Assembly (NCBI RefSeq): GCF_000425385.1 | Contig: NZ_AUDI01000023.1 | Location: 1-64,000, forward strand | Source: Pseudoduganella violaceinigra DSM 15887 | GTDB lineage: Bacteria > Pseudomonadota > Gammaproteobacteria > Burkholderiales > Burkholderiaceae_D | Direction: 5' to 3' | Length of the DNA: 64,000 bases | Part shown: positions 49,775-58,682 of the stretch, piece by piece | Layout: every line of letters begins with the position of its first letter | How positions within the stretch are numbered: position 1 is the first letter of the stretch | Notes under the pieces: model-generated | Seen by the model: the letters and a program-made list of their open reading frames with translations, nothing else | The model's database searches: none | What the model was told of the DNA's origin: nothing | Made by a program: the position numbers and the translations under genes

Positions 49775-50433
49775 TTAAACTCGAAAAAATCAGCAAAACC
49801 TACCATACCGACAAAATTCAGACCCTGGCTCTGAAAAACATCGACCTCCACGTCAAGAAGTCGGAATTCGTCTGCATCATGGGCCCCAGCGGTTGCGGCA
49901 AGAGCACGCTGCTCAATATTATCGGCCTGCTGGACCGGCCCGGCGCCGGGGCGATCCATGTCGGCGGCCAGGCCGTGCAATCGTACAAGGACAAGCATGT
50001 GGCACGGCTGCGCAACGACACCTTCGGCTTCATCTTCCAGAGCTTCCATCTGATCAACGACCTGCGCGTCATCGACAATGTGGAACTGCCCCTGCTCTAT
50101 CGCCGCATGCCGGGCAGCGAGCGGCGCGAACGCGCCCGCGCCGCGCTTGAGAAAGTCGGCCTGGGCGCCCGCATGGAACACTACCCGAACCAGCTTTCGG
50201 GCGGCCAGCAGCAGCGCGTGGCGATCGCGCGCGCCATGGTCGGCCAGCCCGAAATCCTGCTGGCCGACGAACCAACCGGAAACCTGGACAGCAAGATGGG
50301 CGCGGAAGTGATGAATATCCTGCTCAAGCTGAACGAGGAAGGCACCACCGTGGTGATGGTGACCCACGACGAGAACGAGGCCCGCCGCGCCCACCGCATC
50401 GTGCGCGTGTTCGACGGCCAACTGGTGGCGTAA
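49771..50433 (+). CDS. MacB/LolD-type ABC transporter ATPase
   Basis: A 220-residue ATP-binding subunit. Walker A GPSGCGKST (38-46), Q-loop FIFQSFH, signature LSGGQQQRVAIARA, Walker B ILLADEP with the D-loop GNLDS, and switch His in VTHDENEA are all intact. The absence of a fused membrane domain matches LolD/MacB-split systems in which FtsX-type permeases are separate; both are next in the operon. The complex probably works as a mechanotransmission pump that moves peptides, lipids or drugs out of the periplasm rather than across the inner membrane. Confidence 0.93.
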   Translation: MIKLEKISKTYHTDKIQTLALKNIDLHVKKSEFVCIMGPSGCGKSTLLNIIGLLDRPGAGAIHVGGQAVQSYKDKHVARLRNDTFGFIFQSFHLINDLRVIDNVELPLLYRRMPGSERRERARAALEKVGLGARMEHYPNQLSGGQQQRVAIARAMVGQPEILLADEPTGNLDSKMGAEVMNILLKLNEEGTTVVMVTHDENEARRAHRIVRVFDGQLVA

Positions 50434-50442
50434 AGGACTGCC

Positions 50443-51681
50443 ATGCTGAAAAACTATATGCGTATGGCGTGGAATGTGGCCCGGCGCCGCAAGCTGTTCA
50501 CCGCCATCAACCTGGCCTGCATCGTCATCACCCTGGTGGTGCTGCTGGTGGTCACCGCGCTGCTGCAGGAAGCCTTCTATCCGGTCGGCGTGGAGCACCG
50601 CAGCAGCCGTTTCGTCGAAGTCTATGTCATCGATGCGACCAATACGAAAGGCACTTCGACCAGCACCAGCCCGCTCGGCTACAAGGTGATCGAGAAATAT
50701 CTGAAACCGCTTTCCGGACTGGAGGCCGTATCCGCGGTGTCCGGCGTCCAGACCGCATCCGTCATCAAGGATGGCAATATCATCGCGGTCCAGACGCGCC
50801 ACGTCGATGCCGAATACTGGCGCATTCTCGACTTCAAGCTGCTGGCCGGACGTCTGCCCAGCACCGACGACGACGAGCAAGGCCGCATGGTCACCGTGCT
50901 GGCGCGACCGATGGCGCTCAAGCTGTTCGGCGACGCCGCACCGCTCGGCCGCAAGGTCGAATCCGGCGGCCAGACCTTTACCGTGATCGGCGTGGTGGAG
51001 CCGGCCCTGGCGCTGAATGCCTACGCCGATATGTGGATGCCGATCACCACCTATCCAAGCACCCAGTACCAGCACCAGATGACCGGCAATTTCTTTGCCC
51101 TGCTGCTTGCCCGCAGCCCGGACGACTTGCCGGGCATCCGCCAGCGTGTTGCGCAAGTCGCCAAGGAGATCCGCTTCAAGGACAAGCTCGAATACGACAT
51201 TGTCTACTTATGGGCCGACAGCAAGCTGGATATTTTCGCGCGCACTTTGACCAGCAGCCGCGAACTGGATTCAGGCAGCGGCAAGGTGGTGGCCGTCATC
51301 GCCGGCGTGATGATCCTGTTCATGCTGCTGCCGGCGCTGAACCTGGTGAATCTCAATATGGGCCGGATTCTCGAACGCAGCACCGAAATCGGCGTGCGCA
51401 AGGCCTTCGGCGCCAGCAACGGCCAGCTGGTCATGCAGCTGGTGCTGGAAAATGTGCTCCTGTGCCTGGCCGGCGGCCTGTTTGCCTTGCTGGGCGCGCA
51501 AGGCGTGCTGCTCTGGCTGGAGGCTTACGGCCCCATGCCTTACCTGAAAGTCAGCCTGAACCTCGCCGTCTTCGGCTGGGGCTTGCTGTTGACCATAGTC
51601 TTTGGCGTGCTTTCCGGCGTGATCCCCGCCTGGAAAATGGCCCGCCTCGATCCTGTATATGCTTTGAAAGGAGCCGCGTAA
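50443..51681 (+). CDS. FtsX-family ABC permease 1 (MacB-like)
   Basis: A 412-residue permease with the MacB topology: one N-terminal helix (about 17-42), a large periplasmic core domain (about 43-280), and three C-terminal helices (about 284-305, 330-355 and 370-398) of the FtsX domain. A typical motif is STEIGVRKAFGASNGQL after the second helix. It follows the ATPase gene by 9 bases and its stop overlaps the second permease start by one base (TAATG). Two different permeases imply a heterodimer. Confidence 0.9.
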   Translation: MLKNYMRMAWNVARRRKLFTAINLACIVITLVVLLVVTALLQEAFYPVGVEHRSSRFVEVYVIDATNTKGTSTSTSPLGYKVIEKYLKPLSGLEAVSAVSGVQTASVIKDGNIIAVQTRHVDAEYWRILDFKLLAGRLPSTDDDEQGRMVTVLARPMALKLFGDAAPLGRKVESGGQTFTVIGVVEPALALNAYADMWMPITTYPSTQYQHQMTGNFFALLLARSPDDLPGIRQRVAQVAKEIRFKDKLEYDIVYLWADSKLDIFARTLTSSRELDSGSGKVVAVIAGVMILFMLLPALNLVNLNMGRILERSTEIGVRKAFGASNGQLVMQLVLENVLLCLAGGLFALLGAQGVLLWLEAYGPMPYLKVSLNLAVFGWGLLLTIVFGVLSGVIPAWKMARLDPVYALKGAA

Positions 51682-52883
51682 TGCTGGGCCATTTATTGAA
51701 ACTGACATGGAAGCGCAAGGGCCGCTACCTGATGCTGAGCGTTGAGATCCTGCTGGCCTTCATGCTCGTCTTTGCGGTGATCGCCACCAGCACGCGCTAC
51801 TGGCAGGTGCAGCGCATGACGCTTGGCTTCCAATACGACAATGTCTGGGCGGTCGAAATGCTGCCGCCGGAAGGGCGCGACGCCCAGCTGAACGGCCCGG
51901 CGCAGGCGCGTATGCTGCAGTCGCTGCATGCACTGCCGCAGGTGGAGCAGGCAGCGGTAGCGCCCTTCCCGCTGTTCCAGAACTCCAGCATGCGCACCTC
52001 GTTCGCGCTGCCGGGCGAGAAGCGGTTTATCCAGTCGGACTGGCTTGAAGTAAGCGACCAGTTCTGGCCCACCCTGGGCATGACGCTGGTGGCCGGCCGC
52101 TGGCCTTCGGAGCAGGACGAAGGCGCCAAAGTCATCCCCGCTGTGCTGAACCAGCGCATGGTCAATGAACTGTTTGGCGGCAAGGCGCCGCTTGGCCAGG
52201 AAATCATCGTGGAGGACTCGAATCCGAAGGAGCCCGAGCGCTATCGCGTGGTGGGCGTGATCGAAGATTTTCGCAACCGCGGCGACTTTATGGCGCCCCG
52301 CAATTTCGTGATCAGCCGCCATTCGCTGGTGTCCGGCGAACGGCCCTTGTTGACCATCCTGGTCCGCACCGCAGCGGGCACGCCGCGCGCATTCGAAGCC
52401 GATTTGCAGCGCCAGCTCAAGCTGGTGCGCAACGACTGGGACTACCGCATCGCGCCGCTGGCCGAATTGCGCAGCAGCCAGCTGGCGGAAACGCTGATCC
52501 CGCTGAAGATACTGGCGGTGATCGCCGGCTTCCTGCTGCTGATGGTGTGTTTTGGCCTGTTCGGCGTGTTGTGGCAGAACACCACGCGCCGCATCCCGGA
52601 AATCGGCCTGCGGCGCGCGCTGGGCGCCACCGCCGGCAGCATCTACCAGCAGATCGTGGCCGAGCAGATGCTGCTGTCCACCCTGGCCATGCTGGGCGGA
52701 CTGGCCTTGCTGGTGCAGCTGCCCTTGACCGGGGTGCTGGGCGAATCGCTCAATTGGCGGGTATTTGGCGGCGCCACAGTCCTTTCAATGGGCGTTATCT
52801 ATCTGATATCCTTGCTATGCGCGCTGTATCCGGGCTGGCGTGCCAGCCGGCTCCATCCCGCCGCTGCCCTGCACCACGAATAA
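51681..52883 (+). CDS. FtsX-family ABC permease 2 (MacB-like)
   Basis: A 400-residue paralogue of permease 1 with the same layout: N-terminal helix (about 18-38), periplasmic domain, and three C-terminal helices (about 277-300, 325-348, 365-390) with RIPEIGLRRALGATAGSIYQQ in the FtsX region. The true ATG at 51681 overlaps the stop of permease 1; the open frame extends far upstream only as a shadow. It should pair with permease 1 around a dimer of the ATPase. Confidence 0.9.
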   Translation: MLGHLLKLTWKRKGRYLMLSVEILLAFMLVFAVIATSTRYWQVQRMTLGFQYDNVWAVEMLPPEGRDAQLNGPAQARMLQSLHALPQVEQAAVAPFPLFQNSSMRTSFALPGEKRFIQSDWLEVSDQFWPTLGMTLVAGRWPSEQDEGAKVIPAVLNQRMVNELFGGKAPLGQEIIVEDSNPKEPERYRVVGVIEDFRNRGDFMAPRNFVISRHSLVSGERPLLTILVRTAAGTPRAFEADLQRQLKLVRNDWDYRIAPLAELRSSQLAETLIPLKILAVIAGFLLLMVCFGLFGVLWQNTTRRIPEIGLRRALGATAGSIYQQIVAEQMLLSTLAMLGGLALLVQLPLTGVLGESLNWRVFGGATVLSMGVIYLISLLCALYPGWRASRLHPAAALHHE

Positions 52884-52892
52884 TAGGAAGAC

Positions 52893-54266
52893 ATGCGCCG
52901 TATCCTGATTGTTGACGACGACAGCGCCGTACAAGTTTCGCTGCAACTGCTGCTGAAGCAGGCGGGCTATGAAGCCCGCTGCTGCGACGAGCCGCAGCAA
53001 GCCTTGCAGGCGCTGGCCGCGGGCCCATTCGACCTGATCCTGCAGGACATGAATTTCTCCCTGCGGACCAGCGGCGAAGAAGGTCTGGCACTGCTGGCGG
53101 CTGTCCGCGCCGCCCACCCTGCCCTGCCGGTGCTGCTGATGACGGCCTGGGGATCGATCGCACTGGCCGTGAAAGGCATGCAGGCCGGCGCCGCCAACTT
53201 CTTCACCAAACCATGGGACAACGCCCAGTTGCTGGAACTGGTGCGCACCACGCTGGCGGCCGTCCCGCAGCAAGGCAACGACGGACCAACGCGGGCCGAC
53301 CTGGACCGCCAGTTCGACTTTACCGGGATCATCGGCGAGCACCCCAAACTGCTGCGCGTGCTGGCCACCATCGGCCAGGTGGCGGCCACCCGCGCACCGG
53401 TGCTGATCCTGGGCGAAAGCGGCTGCGGCAAGGAACTGGTGGCCGACGCCATCCACCGCAACAGCCCGCGCGCCGCGCTGGCGCCGGTGAAAATCAATAT
53501 GGGCGCGGTCACCCCCAGCCTGTTCGAAAGCGAAATGTTCGGCCACGTCAAAGGCGCCTTCACCGACGCGCGCAGCGACCGGCGCGGCCACTTCGCCACA
53601 GCCAACGGCAGCACCCTGTTCCTCGACGAGATCGGCGAACTGCAGCGGCCCGACCAGGTCAAGCTGCTGCGCGTGCTGCAGGACCAGACCTTCACCCCGG
53701 TCGGCGCCAGCCGCAGCGAACAGGCCGACGTGCGCGTGGTATCGGCCACCAACCGCGAACTGGCGGAAATGGTGGCCGACGGCAGCTTCCGCGAAGACCT
53801 GTTCTACCGGCTCAACCTGATCACCATCCGCCTGCCGGCCCTGCGCGAGCGGCGCAGCGACATCCCGCTGCTGGCGCGCCACATTCTCGGCACGCTGGCG
53901 CACAACTACGGCCTGCCGCCGGCCAGCGTCACACCGGCCGCGATGGAATGGCTGGTGGCGCAGCAGTGGCCCGGCAATATCCGCCAACTGCGCCAAACGC
54001 TGGAGCGCACCATGCTGCTGGCAGGCCGCCCGCTGCTCGACAAACCCGACTTCATCGGCGCCAGCGCCCATGAGGAAGGCGGCAGCCAGCGCCTCGGCGT
54101 GGACGGCATGACGCTGGACCAGGTCGAACGCCTGATGATCGGCAAAGCCATGGAACAGCACCAGGGCAATATCACACGCGTCGCCACCGCGCTCGGCCTG
54201 TCGCGCGCCGCGCTGTACCGGCGCCTGGAACGGCACGGGATGGGCAGCGCCCCGGCCGGCGAATGA
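52893..54266 (+). CDS. NtrC-family sigma-54-dependent response regulator
   Basis: A 457-residue activator. Receiver domain about 1-120 with D8-D10, phosphoacceptor D52 (LILQDMNF), T84 and K106. AAA+ domain about 145-375 with Walker A (GESGCGKE) and Walker B (TLFLDEIGE). The sigma-54 contact loop reads GAFTDA instead of the canonical GAFTGA. A Fis-type helix-turn-helix ends the protein (NITRVATALGLSRAALYRRL). It very likely binds the dyad at 48421 and activates the sigma-54 promoter at 48500, so it controls its own operon. The stop overlaps the kinase start by 4 bases. Confidence 0.93.
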   Translation: MRRILIVDDDSAVQVSLQLLLKQAGYEARCCDEPQQALQALAAGPFDLILQDMNFSLRTSGEEGLALLAAVRAAHPALPVLLMTAWGSIALAVKGMQAGAANFFTKPWDNAQLLELVRTTLAAVPQQGNDGPTRADLDRQFDFTGIIGEHPKLLRVLATIGQVAATRAPVLILGESGCGKELVADAIHRNSPRAALAPVKINMGAVTPSLFESEMFGHVKGAFTDARSDRRGHFATANGSTLFLDEIGELQRPDQVKLLRVLQDQTFTPVGASRSEQADVRVVSATNRELAEMVADGSFREDLFYRLNLITIRLPALRERRSDIPLLARHILGTLAHNYGLPPASVTPAAMEWLVAQQWPGNIRQLRQTLERTMLLAGRPLLDKPDFIGASAHEEGGSQRLGVDGMTLDQVERLMIGKAMEQHQGNITRVATALGLSRAALYRRLERHGMGSAPAGE

Positions 54267-55567
54267 AGCGCCTGCGCGTCCAGCTGTTCGCCTACCTGTT
54301 CGCCCTGCACGCGCTGCTGTTCGTGCTGGTGTTCCTGCTGCTGCGCGAGCAGCCCTGGCTGTTCATCGGCCTGGAAGTCCTGCTGGCCGCCAGCTTCGTC
54401 CTGGGCTTGCGGCTGCAGCGGCGCGCACTCGAGCCGCTCGGCTACACCCAGCACCTGCGCGAACTGCTGCAAGACCAGGACTACGCCGCCCGCCTGCGCA
54501 GCAGCGGCGGCAGCGAATTGGACCAGCTGGTTGGCCAATTCAACGCCCTGCTCGACACCCTGCACGCGGAACGCCTGCGCATCGGCGAACAGCAAGGCTT
54601 CCTCGACCGCCTGCTGGAAGCGACGCCAAGCGCCGTCATCGTCTTCGACTTCGACGGCCGCATCTCCCTGCTCAACCCCAGCGCCCAGGCCCTGCGCCAC
54701 CGCGAACAGCTGTTGCAGCAACTGGAGAGCCTGCCCGACGGCGCCAGCACCATGCTGTCCGACCCGGACGGGCGGCGCTACCGCGGCCAGCGCGGCCACT
54801 TCTACGACCGCGGCTTCGCGCGCCGCTTCCTGCTGCTGGAAGAACTCACGGAAGAACTGCAAAGCTCCGAACGTGCCACCTACGAAAAACTGGTGCGCGT
54901 GCTAGGCCACGAAGTCAACAACACCGTGGCCGCCACCGGCTCCGTGCTCGAATCGCTGCTGTACTACCGGCGCCAGCTGGCCGCCGCCGACGGCGAAGAC
55001 TTCGCCACCGCGATCGGCGCGGTCAAGCGCCGCAACGCCAGCCTGGGCGAATTCATCGAACGCTTCACCCACGTCGCCAAGCTGCCCGCCCCCGAACTGC
55101 GGCCCTGCGCCGTGCAGGACGTGGTGGAAGACATCCTCTACCTGTACCGGGAACCATGCCGCAGCCGCGGCATCCGCATCGGCTGGCGCCACCGCGACCA
55201 GGCCGGCCCGCTGCCGATGGACCGCCAACTGATCGAACAAGCGCTGCAAAACCTGGTCAAGAACGCCATGGAAGCAGCCGACGCCACCCAGCAGGAACGG
55301 GGCGGCCAAGCGGCGGTCGAGCTGGAGCTGGTGCGCGAGGCCGGCGGCATGCGCCTGTCCGTGATCGACTCCGGCGCGCGCCTGGCGGAAGTACCGGCCA
55401 GCCAGCTGTTCACCCCCTTCTTCAGCACCAAGAAAGGCGGCCAGGGAATCGGCCTGCTGCTGGTCCGCGAAGTACTGCTGCGGCACGGCTTCGCCCACCG
55501 CCTCGCCCCCAACGCCGCTGGCGAAACCAGCTTCGACATCTGGCTGCCCCACCACCCCGCCAGCTAA
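54263..55567 (+). CDS. Sensor histidine kinase with PAS-like domain, no periplasmic sensor
   Basis: A 434-residue kinase paired with the upstream activator. Two N-terminal transmembrane helices (about 8-27 and 33-50) are joined by only about five residues, so there is no periplasmic sensor domain; signal input must be within the membrane or cytosolic. A HAMP-like linker (about 50-105), a PAS domain (about 112-175), the phosphoacceptor H216 in VLGHEVNNTVAA, and the ATPase domain (N-box NLVKNAMEAA, G2 box GGQGIGLLLV). It resembles the NtrB/NtrY type of kinase that works with sigma-54 activators. Confidence 0.92.
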   Translation: MKRLRVQLFAYLFALHALLFVLVFLLLREQPWLFIGLEVLLAASFVLGLRLQRRALEPLGYTQHLRELLQDQDYAARLRSSGGSELDQLVGQFNALLDTLHAERLRIGEQQGFLDRLLEATPSAVIVFDFDGRISLLNPSAQALRHREQLLQQLESLPDGASTMLSDPDGRRYRGQRGHFYDRGFARRFLLLEELTEELQSSERATYEKLVRVLGHEVNNTVAATGSVLESLLYYRRQLAAADGEDFATAIGAVKRRNASLGEFIERFTHVAKLPAPELRPCAVQDVVEDILYLYREPCRSRGIRIGWRHRDQAGPLPMDRQLIEQALQNLVKNAMEAADATQQERGGQAAVELELVREAGGMRLSVIDSGARLAEVPASQLFTPFFSTKKGGQGIGLLLVREVLLRHGFAHRLAPNAAGETSFDIWLPHHPAS

Positions 55568-55578
55568 TGCATGGGCCT

Positions 55579-55650
55579 GTAGCAACCTTGGGGTCAGGCT
55601 CTTTGGTTGCCAAGTTTGGCAACCAAAGAGCCTGACCCCAAGGTTGCTAC
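55579..55650. repeat. Perfect 35-bp inverted repeat (REP/BIME-like palindrome)
   Basis: The 35 bases at 55579-55613 are repeated exactly in inverse at 55616-55650 with only GT between. The outer ends read GTAG and CTAC, and the arms contain GGGGTCAGG. REP elements mobilised by RAYT transposases often begin with GTAG, which makes this a good candidate. It sits 11 bases after the histidine kinase stop and may end the operon transcript as an extremely strong hairpin, though no T-tract follows. Confidence 0.9.
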
Positions 55651-55738
55651 GGACTCGGCCGAGGGGCCGGGGATCGTGTGCCGCCCGCTGCGCGCTTCGC
55701 TTACCATGGGTTTTTGACTGTCCGCCGAAAGGTATGCG

Positions 55739-56503
55739 ATGGAGCAAAAATGGCCGCAACAGGTCTGGCTCGTGCGTCACGGCCAGAGTGCCGGCAACGT
55801 GGCGCGCGATGCGGCCACCGCCGCCAATCAGTTGCTGATTGATATTGCCGAGCGCGATGTCGACGTCCCCTTGTCCGAGCTGGGCATGCGCCAGGCCGAC
55901 GCGCTGGCGCAGTGGTTCGCCGCCCTGCCCCCCGGCAGTCAGCCCAATGTCGTACTGTATTCGCCCTATTTGCGCGCCCGCGCCACGGCGCAGGCGGTGC
56001 TGCAATGCCTGGGGCCGGAGGATATGCTGGCCGTGGTCGCCGACGAACGCCTGCGCGAGAAGGAATTCGGCGTCACCGACCGTCTGACCACGCTGGGCAT
56101 CGCGCAAAAATATCCCGAGCTGGCGGAGCAGCGCAAGCATGTCGGCAAGTTCTACTTCCGTCCCCCCGGCGGTGAAAGCTGGTGCGATGTGATCCTGCGC
56201 CTGCGCAGCGTGCTCGACACCGTCACCCGCGAGTACCGCCGTGAGCGCGTGCTGATCATCGGCCACCAGGTCATCGTCAACTGCTTCCGCTATCTGTTCG
56301 AGCGCTTGGATGAGGAGACCATCCTGGCCATCGACCGCGCCGCCGACGTGCCGAATTGCGGTGTCACGTCCTACCAATTCGACCCGCAAGTCGGCAAGCG
56401 CGGCAAGCTGGTATTGGAGCTGGAAAACTTCGTGGCGCCATTGAAGGAGCGCGGCACGCCCGTCACCGACAAGCCGGACGTCCCGTCCGCGCCGAAACCA
56501 TGA
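55739..56503 (+). CDS. Histidine phosphatase (phosphoglycerate mutase superfamily)
   Basis: A 254-residue enzyme. The catalytic His is in VRHGQSAGN near residue 14; a second core motif is SPYLRARATAQAV; the second active-site His is in IIGHQVIVNCF. The acid-donor Glu is likely in LREKEFGV. The family hydrolyses phosphomonoesters or acts as a mutase; a broad small-molecule phosphatase is likely. Its ATG at 55739 follows the 72-base palindrome by 88 bases. Its stop overlaps the start of the NAD(P)HX dehydratase gene by 4 bases, so both are in one operon. Confidence 0.9.
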   Translation: MEQKWPQQVWLVRHGQSAGNVARDAATAANQLLIDIAERDVDVPLSELGMRQADALAQWFAALPPGSQPNVVLYSPYLRARATAQAVLQCLGPEDMLAVVADERLREKEFGVTDRLTTLGIAQKYPELAEQRKHVGKFYFRPPGGESWCDVILRLRSVLDTVTREYRRERVLIIGHQVIVNCFRYLFERLDEETILAIDRAADVPNCGVTSYQFDPQVGKRGKLVLELENFVAPLKERGTPVTDKPDVPSAPKP

Positions 56504-57426
56504 GCGGCGCCGCCCCCCTCGAGCTGGGCCCGGCCCTGCTGCACTGCTGGCCCTTGCCGCAGCCGGGCATCGACGGCGACAAGGAAAAGCGCGGCCACGT
56601 GCTGGTGGTGGCGGGATCGGCGGAAATGCCGGGCGCCGCCATCCTGGCCGGCGAGGCGGCCTTGCGCGCCGGCGCCGGCAAGCTGACCATTGCCACCGCC
56701 GCCAGCATCGCGCCGCTGGTGGGCGTGGCGATTCCCGAAGCGCGCGTAATCGGGCTGGCCGAGACCGCCGCGCACGGCTTCCAGTCCGATAGCGCGCGCC
56801 GCCTGGCGGAGGTGGCGGGCAAAGCCGACGCCCTGCTGGCCGGCCCCGGCATGCAGGACGAAGGCAGTTGCGTGGAGCTGGTGCATCACTTGCTGCAACG
56901 TTGCAGCGGTATTCCCGTCCTGCTCGATGCCACCGCCATGTGCGCCGTGCACCCGCGCGGCGAACCGCATCTGCTGGACGACGCCGTCGACTGGGAGCAT
57001 TTCCGATTCGGCACGCCGGTCCTGCTGACGCCGCACGCCGGCGAGCTGGCGCGCCTGACCGGCGGGGTGCGCCGCAATATCGAACAGGAGCCGCACGGCG
57101 CGGCGCAGGCGGCGGCCGAGCGCTGGAATGCCGTGGTCGCGCTGAAAGGCGCCACCACCGTGCTGGCGGCGCCGGGCGGCACGCTATGGCAACACCAGGG
57201 CGGCAATGCCGGCCTGGGCATTTCCGGCTCGGGCGACGTCCTGGCCGGCATCATCGCCGGCCTGCTGGCCCGCGGCGCTTCGCTTGAACAGGCCGCGGCC
57301 TGGGGCGTGGTGCTGCACGGCCAGGCTGGCGAACAACTGGCGCTGCGCTGCGGCCCCCTGGGGTATCTGGCGCGCGAACTGGCAGCGGAGATTCCTGCAC
57401 TGCTGCGCATCCTGGCTTCGGCCTGA
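56500..57426 (+). CDS. nnrD: ADP-dependent NAD(P)H-hydrate dehydratase
   Basis: A 308-residue ribokinase-like enzyme that repairs hydrated NAD(P)H, using ADP or ATP. Features: GHVLVVAGSAEMPGAAILA near the start, GKADALLAGPGM, LLTPHAGELARL, and the catalytic-type motif GNAGLGISGSGDVLAGIIAGLLARG. Only the dehydratase (YjeF C-terminal) domain is present; the NAXE epimerase half is absent and must be separate. ATG 56500 overlaps the phosphatase stop (ATGA), so the long open frame to 56356 is a shadow. No other nicotinamide genes are nearby. Confidence 0.92.
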   Translation: MSGAAPLELGPALLHCWPLPQPGIDGDKEKRGHVLVVAGSAEMPGAAILAGEAALRAGAGKLTIATAASIAPLVGVAIPEARVIGLAETAAHGFQSDSARRLAEVAGKADALLAGPGMQDEGSCVELVHHLLQRCSGIPVLLDATAMCAVHPRGEPHLLDDAVDWEHFRFGTPVLLTPHAGELARLTGGVRRNIEQEPHGAAQAAAERWNAVVALKGATTVLAAPGGTLWQHQGGNAGLGISGSGDVLAGIIAGLLARGASLEQAAAWGVVLHGQAGEQLALRCGPLGYLARELAAEIPALLRILASA

Positions 57427-57497
57427 ACCATTCCCGGCTGGCGCCAAGGCCGCCGAGGATTGCTTTTACCCTGAACATTCAATTCGCGGGAGCAACA

Positions 57498-58670
57498 ATG
57501 GCTTTCTCACTGTACGATTCGCAAGGCACGCCGCCCGGCCAGCAGCGTTTTACCTGGCGCGAGCTGGTCCAGCCCACTGTCAGCAAACTCGATGACGATG
57601 CTTTCACCCGCGTGCGCATTATCCTGATGAACGGGATCGAAACCGAGGCGCTGCGCTTTGGCCATGCCGCCGCGCGTGTCAACGCGGGGCTGCGCCTGCC
57701 GCTGGCGCAGGTCCGCCGCAGCGAGCATCACCAGGCCACCATGATCAATTGGCTGCTGGGCGCTGACCACTCCCCGCTGGAGACCACCATCGCCTACGAG
57801 CAGGTAGCGATCGAGGTCACGGCGGCGCTGGCGCAGAACGAACCCGACCCCTACCTGGCGCAGGTCTTCCGCTTCGGACTGCTGGAAGACTTCGACCACC
57901 TGTACCGCTACGCCGCGTTGCTGGACCGCCTGGAAGGCAAGGACGCCAACAACATCCTGCAGTGCTACACCGACATCCTGCCCGGGCGCCCCACTGCGGT
58001 CGAGCACCGTGCCCCAGAGGACGACCTGCGCCAGCCCTATGCAAGGCAAACCGCCGATCCGCTCAGCAAGCTACACGTGCTGACGCTGGCCGGCAGCGAA
58101 TACCAGACCCACGATTACTACATGACCATCGGTCCCCAGTTCGCCGACCCGGTGGCGCGCCAGCTGTATGCCGAAATCGCCTCGATCGAAGAACAGCATG
58201 TGACGCAATACTCGTCCCTGATGGATCCTGGGGAAAGCTGGCTGGAACAGTGGCTGCTGCATGAAGCGAATGAGGTCTATAACTATTACAGCTGTCTGCA
58301 GCAGGAAACCAACGAACAGGTGCGCGCCGTCTGGGAGCGCTTCCTGGACTATGAGCTCGGCCACTTCCACCTGGTGGAGGCCCTGTTCAAGGAGATCGAA
58401 CAGCGCGATCCGGCCGAGGTCTTGCCGGCCGTCCTGCCGGCCCCGATCGAATTCAGGAGTCACCGCGAATTTGTGCGCAGCACCCTGGCGCAGGAGGCGG
58501 ACTTGCGGGCCAATGGCAACCGGATTGTGGCGCGGGACCAGGACAGCCGCCTGTCGCAAGAGTATCGCGACCATATGAACAGCGAGGGTTCGCCAAGCAG
58601 TACGGTGGCGCGCGGCTATGTGTGGGTGCCGGGTACCGAACTCAATCGCATGCCGGCGCGCTTGCACTGA
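57498..58670 (+). CDS. Ferritin-like protein of unknown function (long form)
   Basis: A 390-residue helical protein. Two ExxH motifs, E231-E-Q-H234 (IASIEEQHVTQY) and E286-L-G-H289 (DYELGHFHLV), are spaced as in ferritin-like four-helix bundles, and Glu/Asp-His residues near LEDFDHLYRY (around residues 130-140) may complete a metal site. No export signal. It is first in a tight operon with a second ferritin-like protein and two lipoproteins. A role in metal storage, peroxide detoxification or stress is possible, but nothing in the sequence decides. Confidence 0.78.
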   Translation: MAFSLYDSQGTPPGQQRFTWRELVQPTVSKLDDDAFTRVRIILMNGIETEALRFGHAAARVNAGLRLPLAQVRRSEHHQATMINWLLGADHSPLETTIAYEQVAIEVTAALAQNEPDPYLAQVFRFGLLEDFDHLYRYAALLDRLEGKDANNILQCYTDILPGRPTAVEHRAPEDDLRQPYARQTADPLSKLHVLTLAGSEYQTHDYYMTIGPQFADPVARQLYAEIASIEEQHVTQYSSLMDPGESWLEQWLLHEANEVYNYYSCLQQETNEQVRAVWERFLDYELGHFHLVEALFKEIEQRDPAEVLPAVLPAPIEFRSHREFVRSTLAQEADLRANGNRIVARDQDSRLSQEYRDHMNSEGSPSSTVARGYVWVPGTELNRMPARLH

Positions 58671-58682
58671 AAGGAGAACTCC

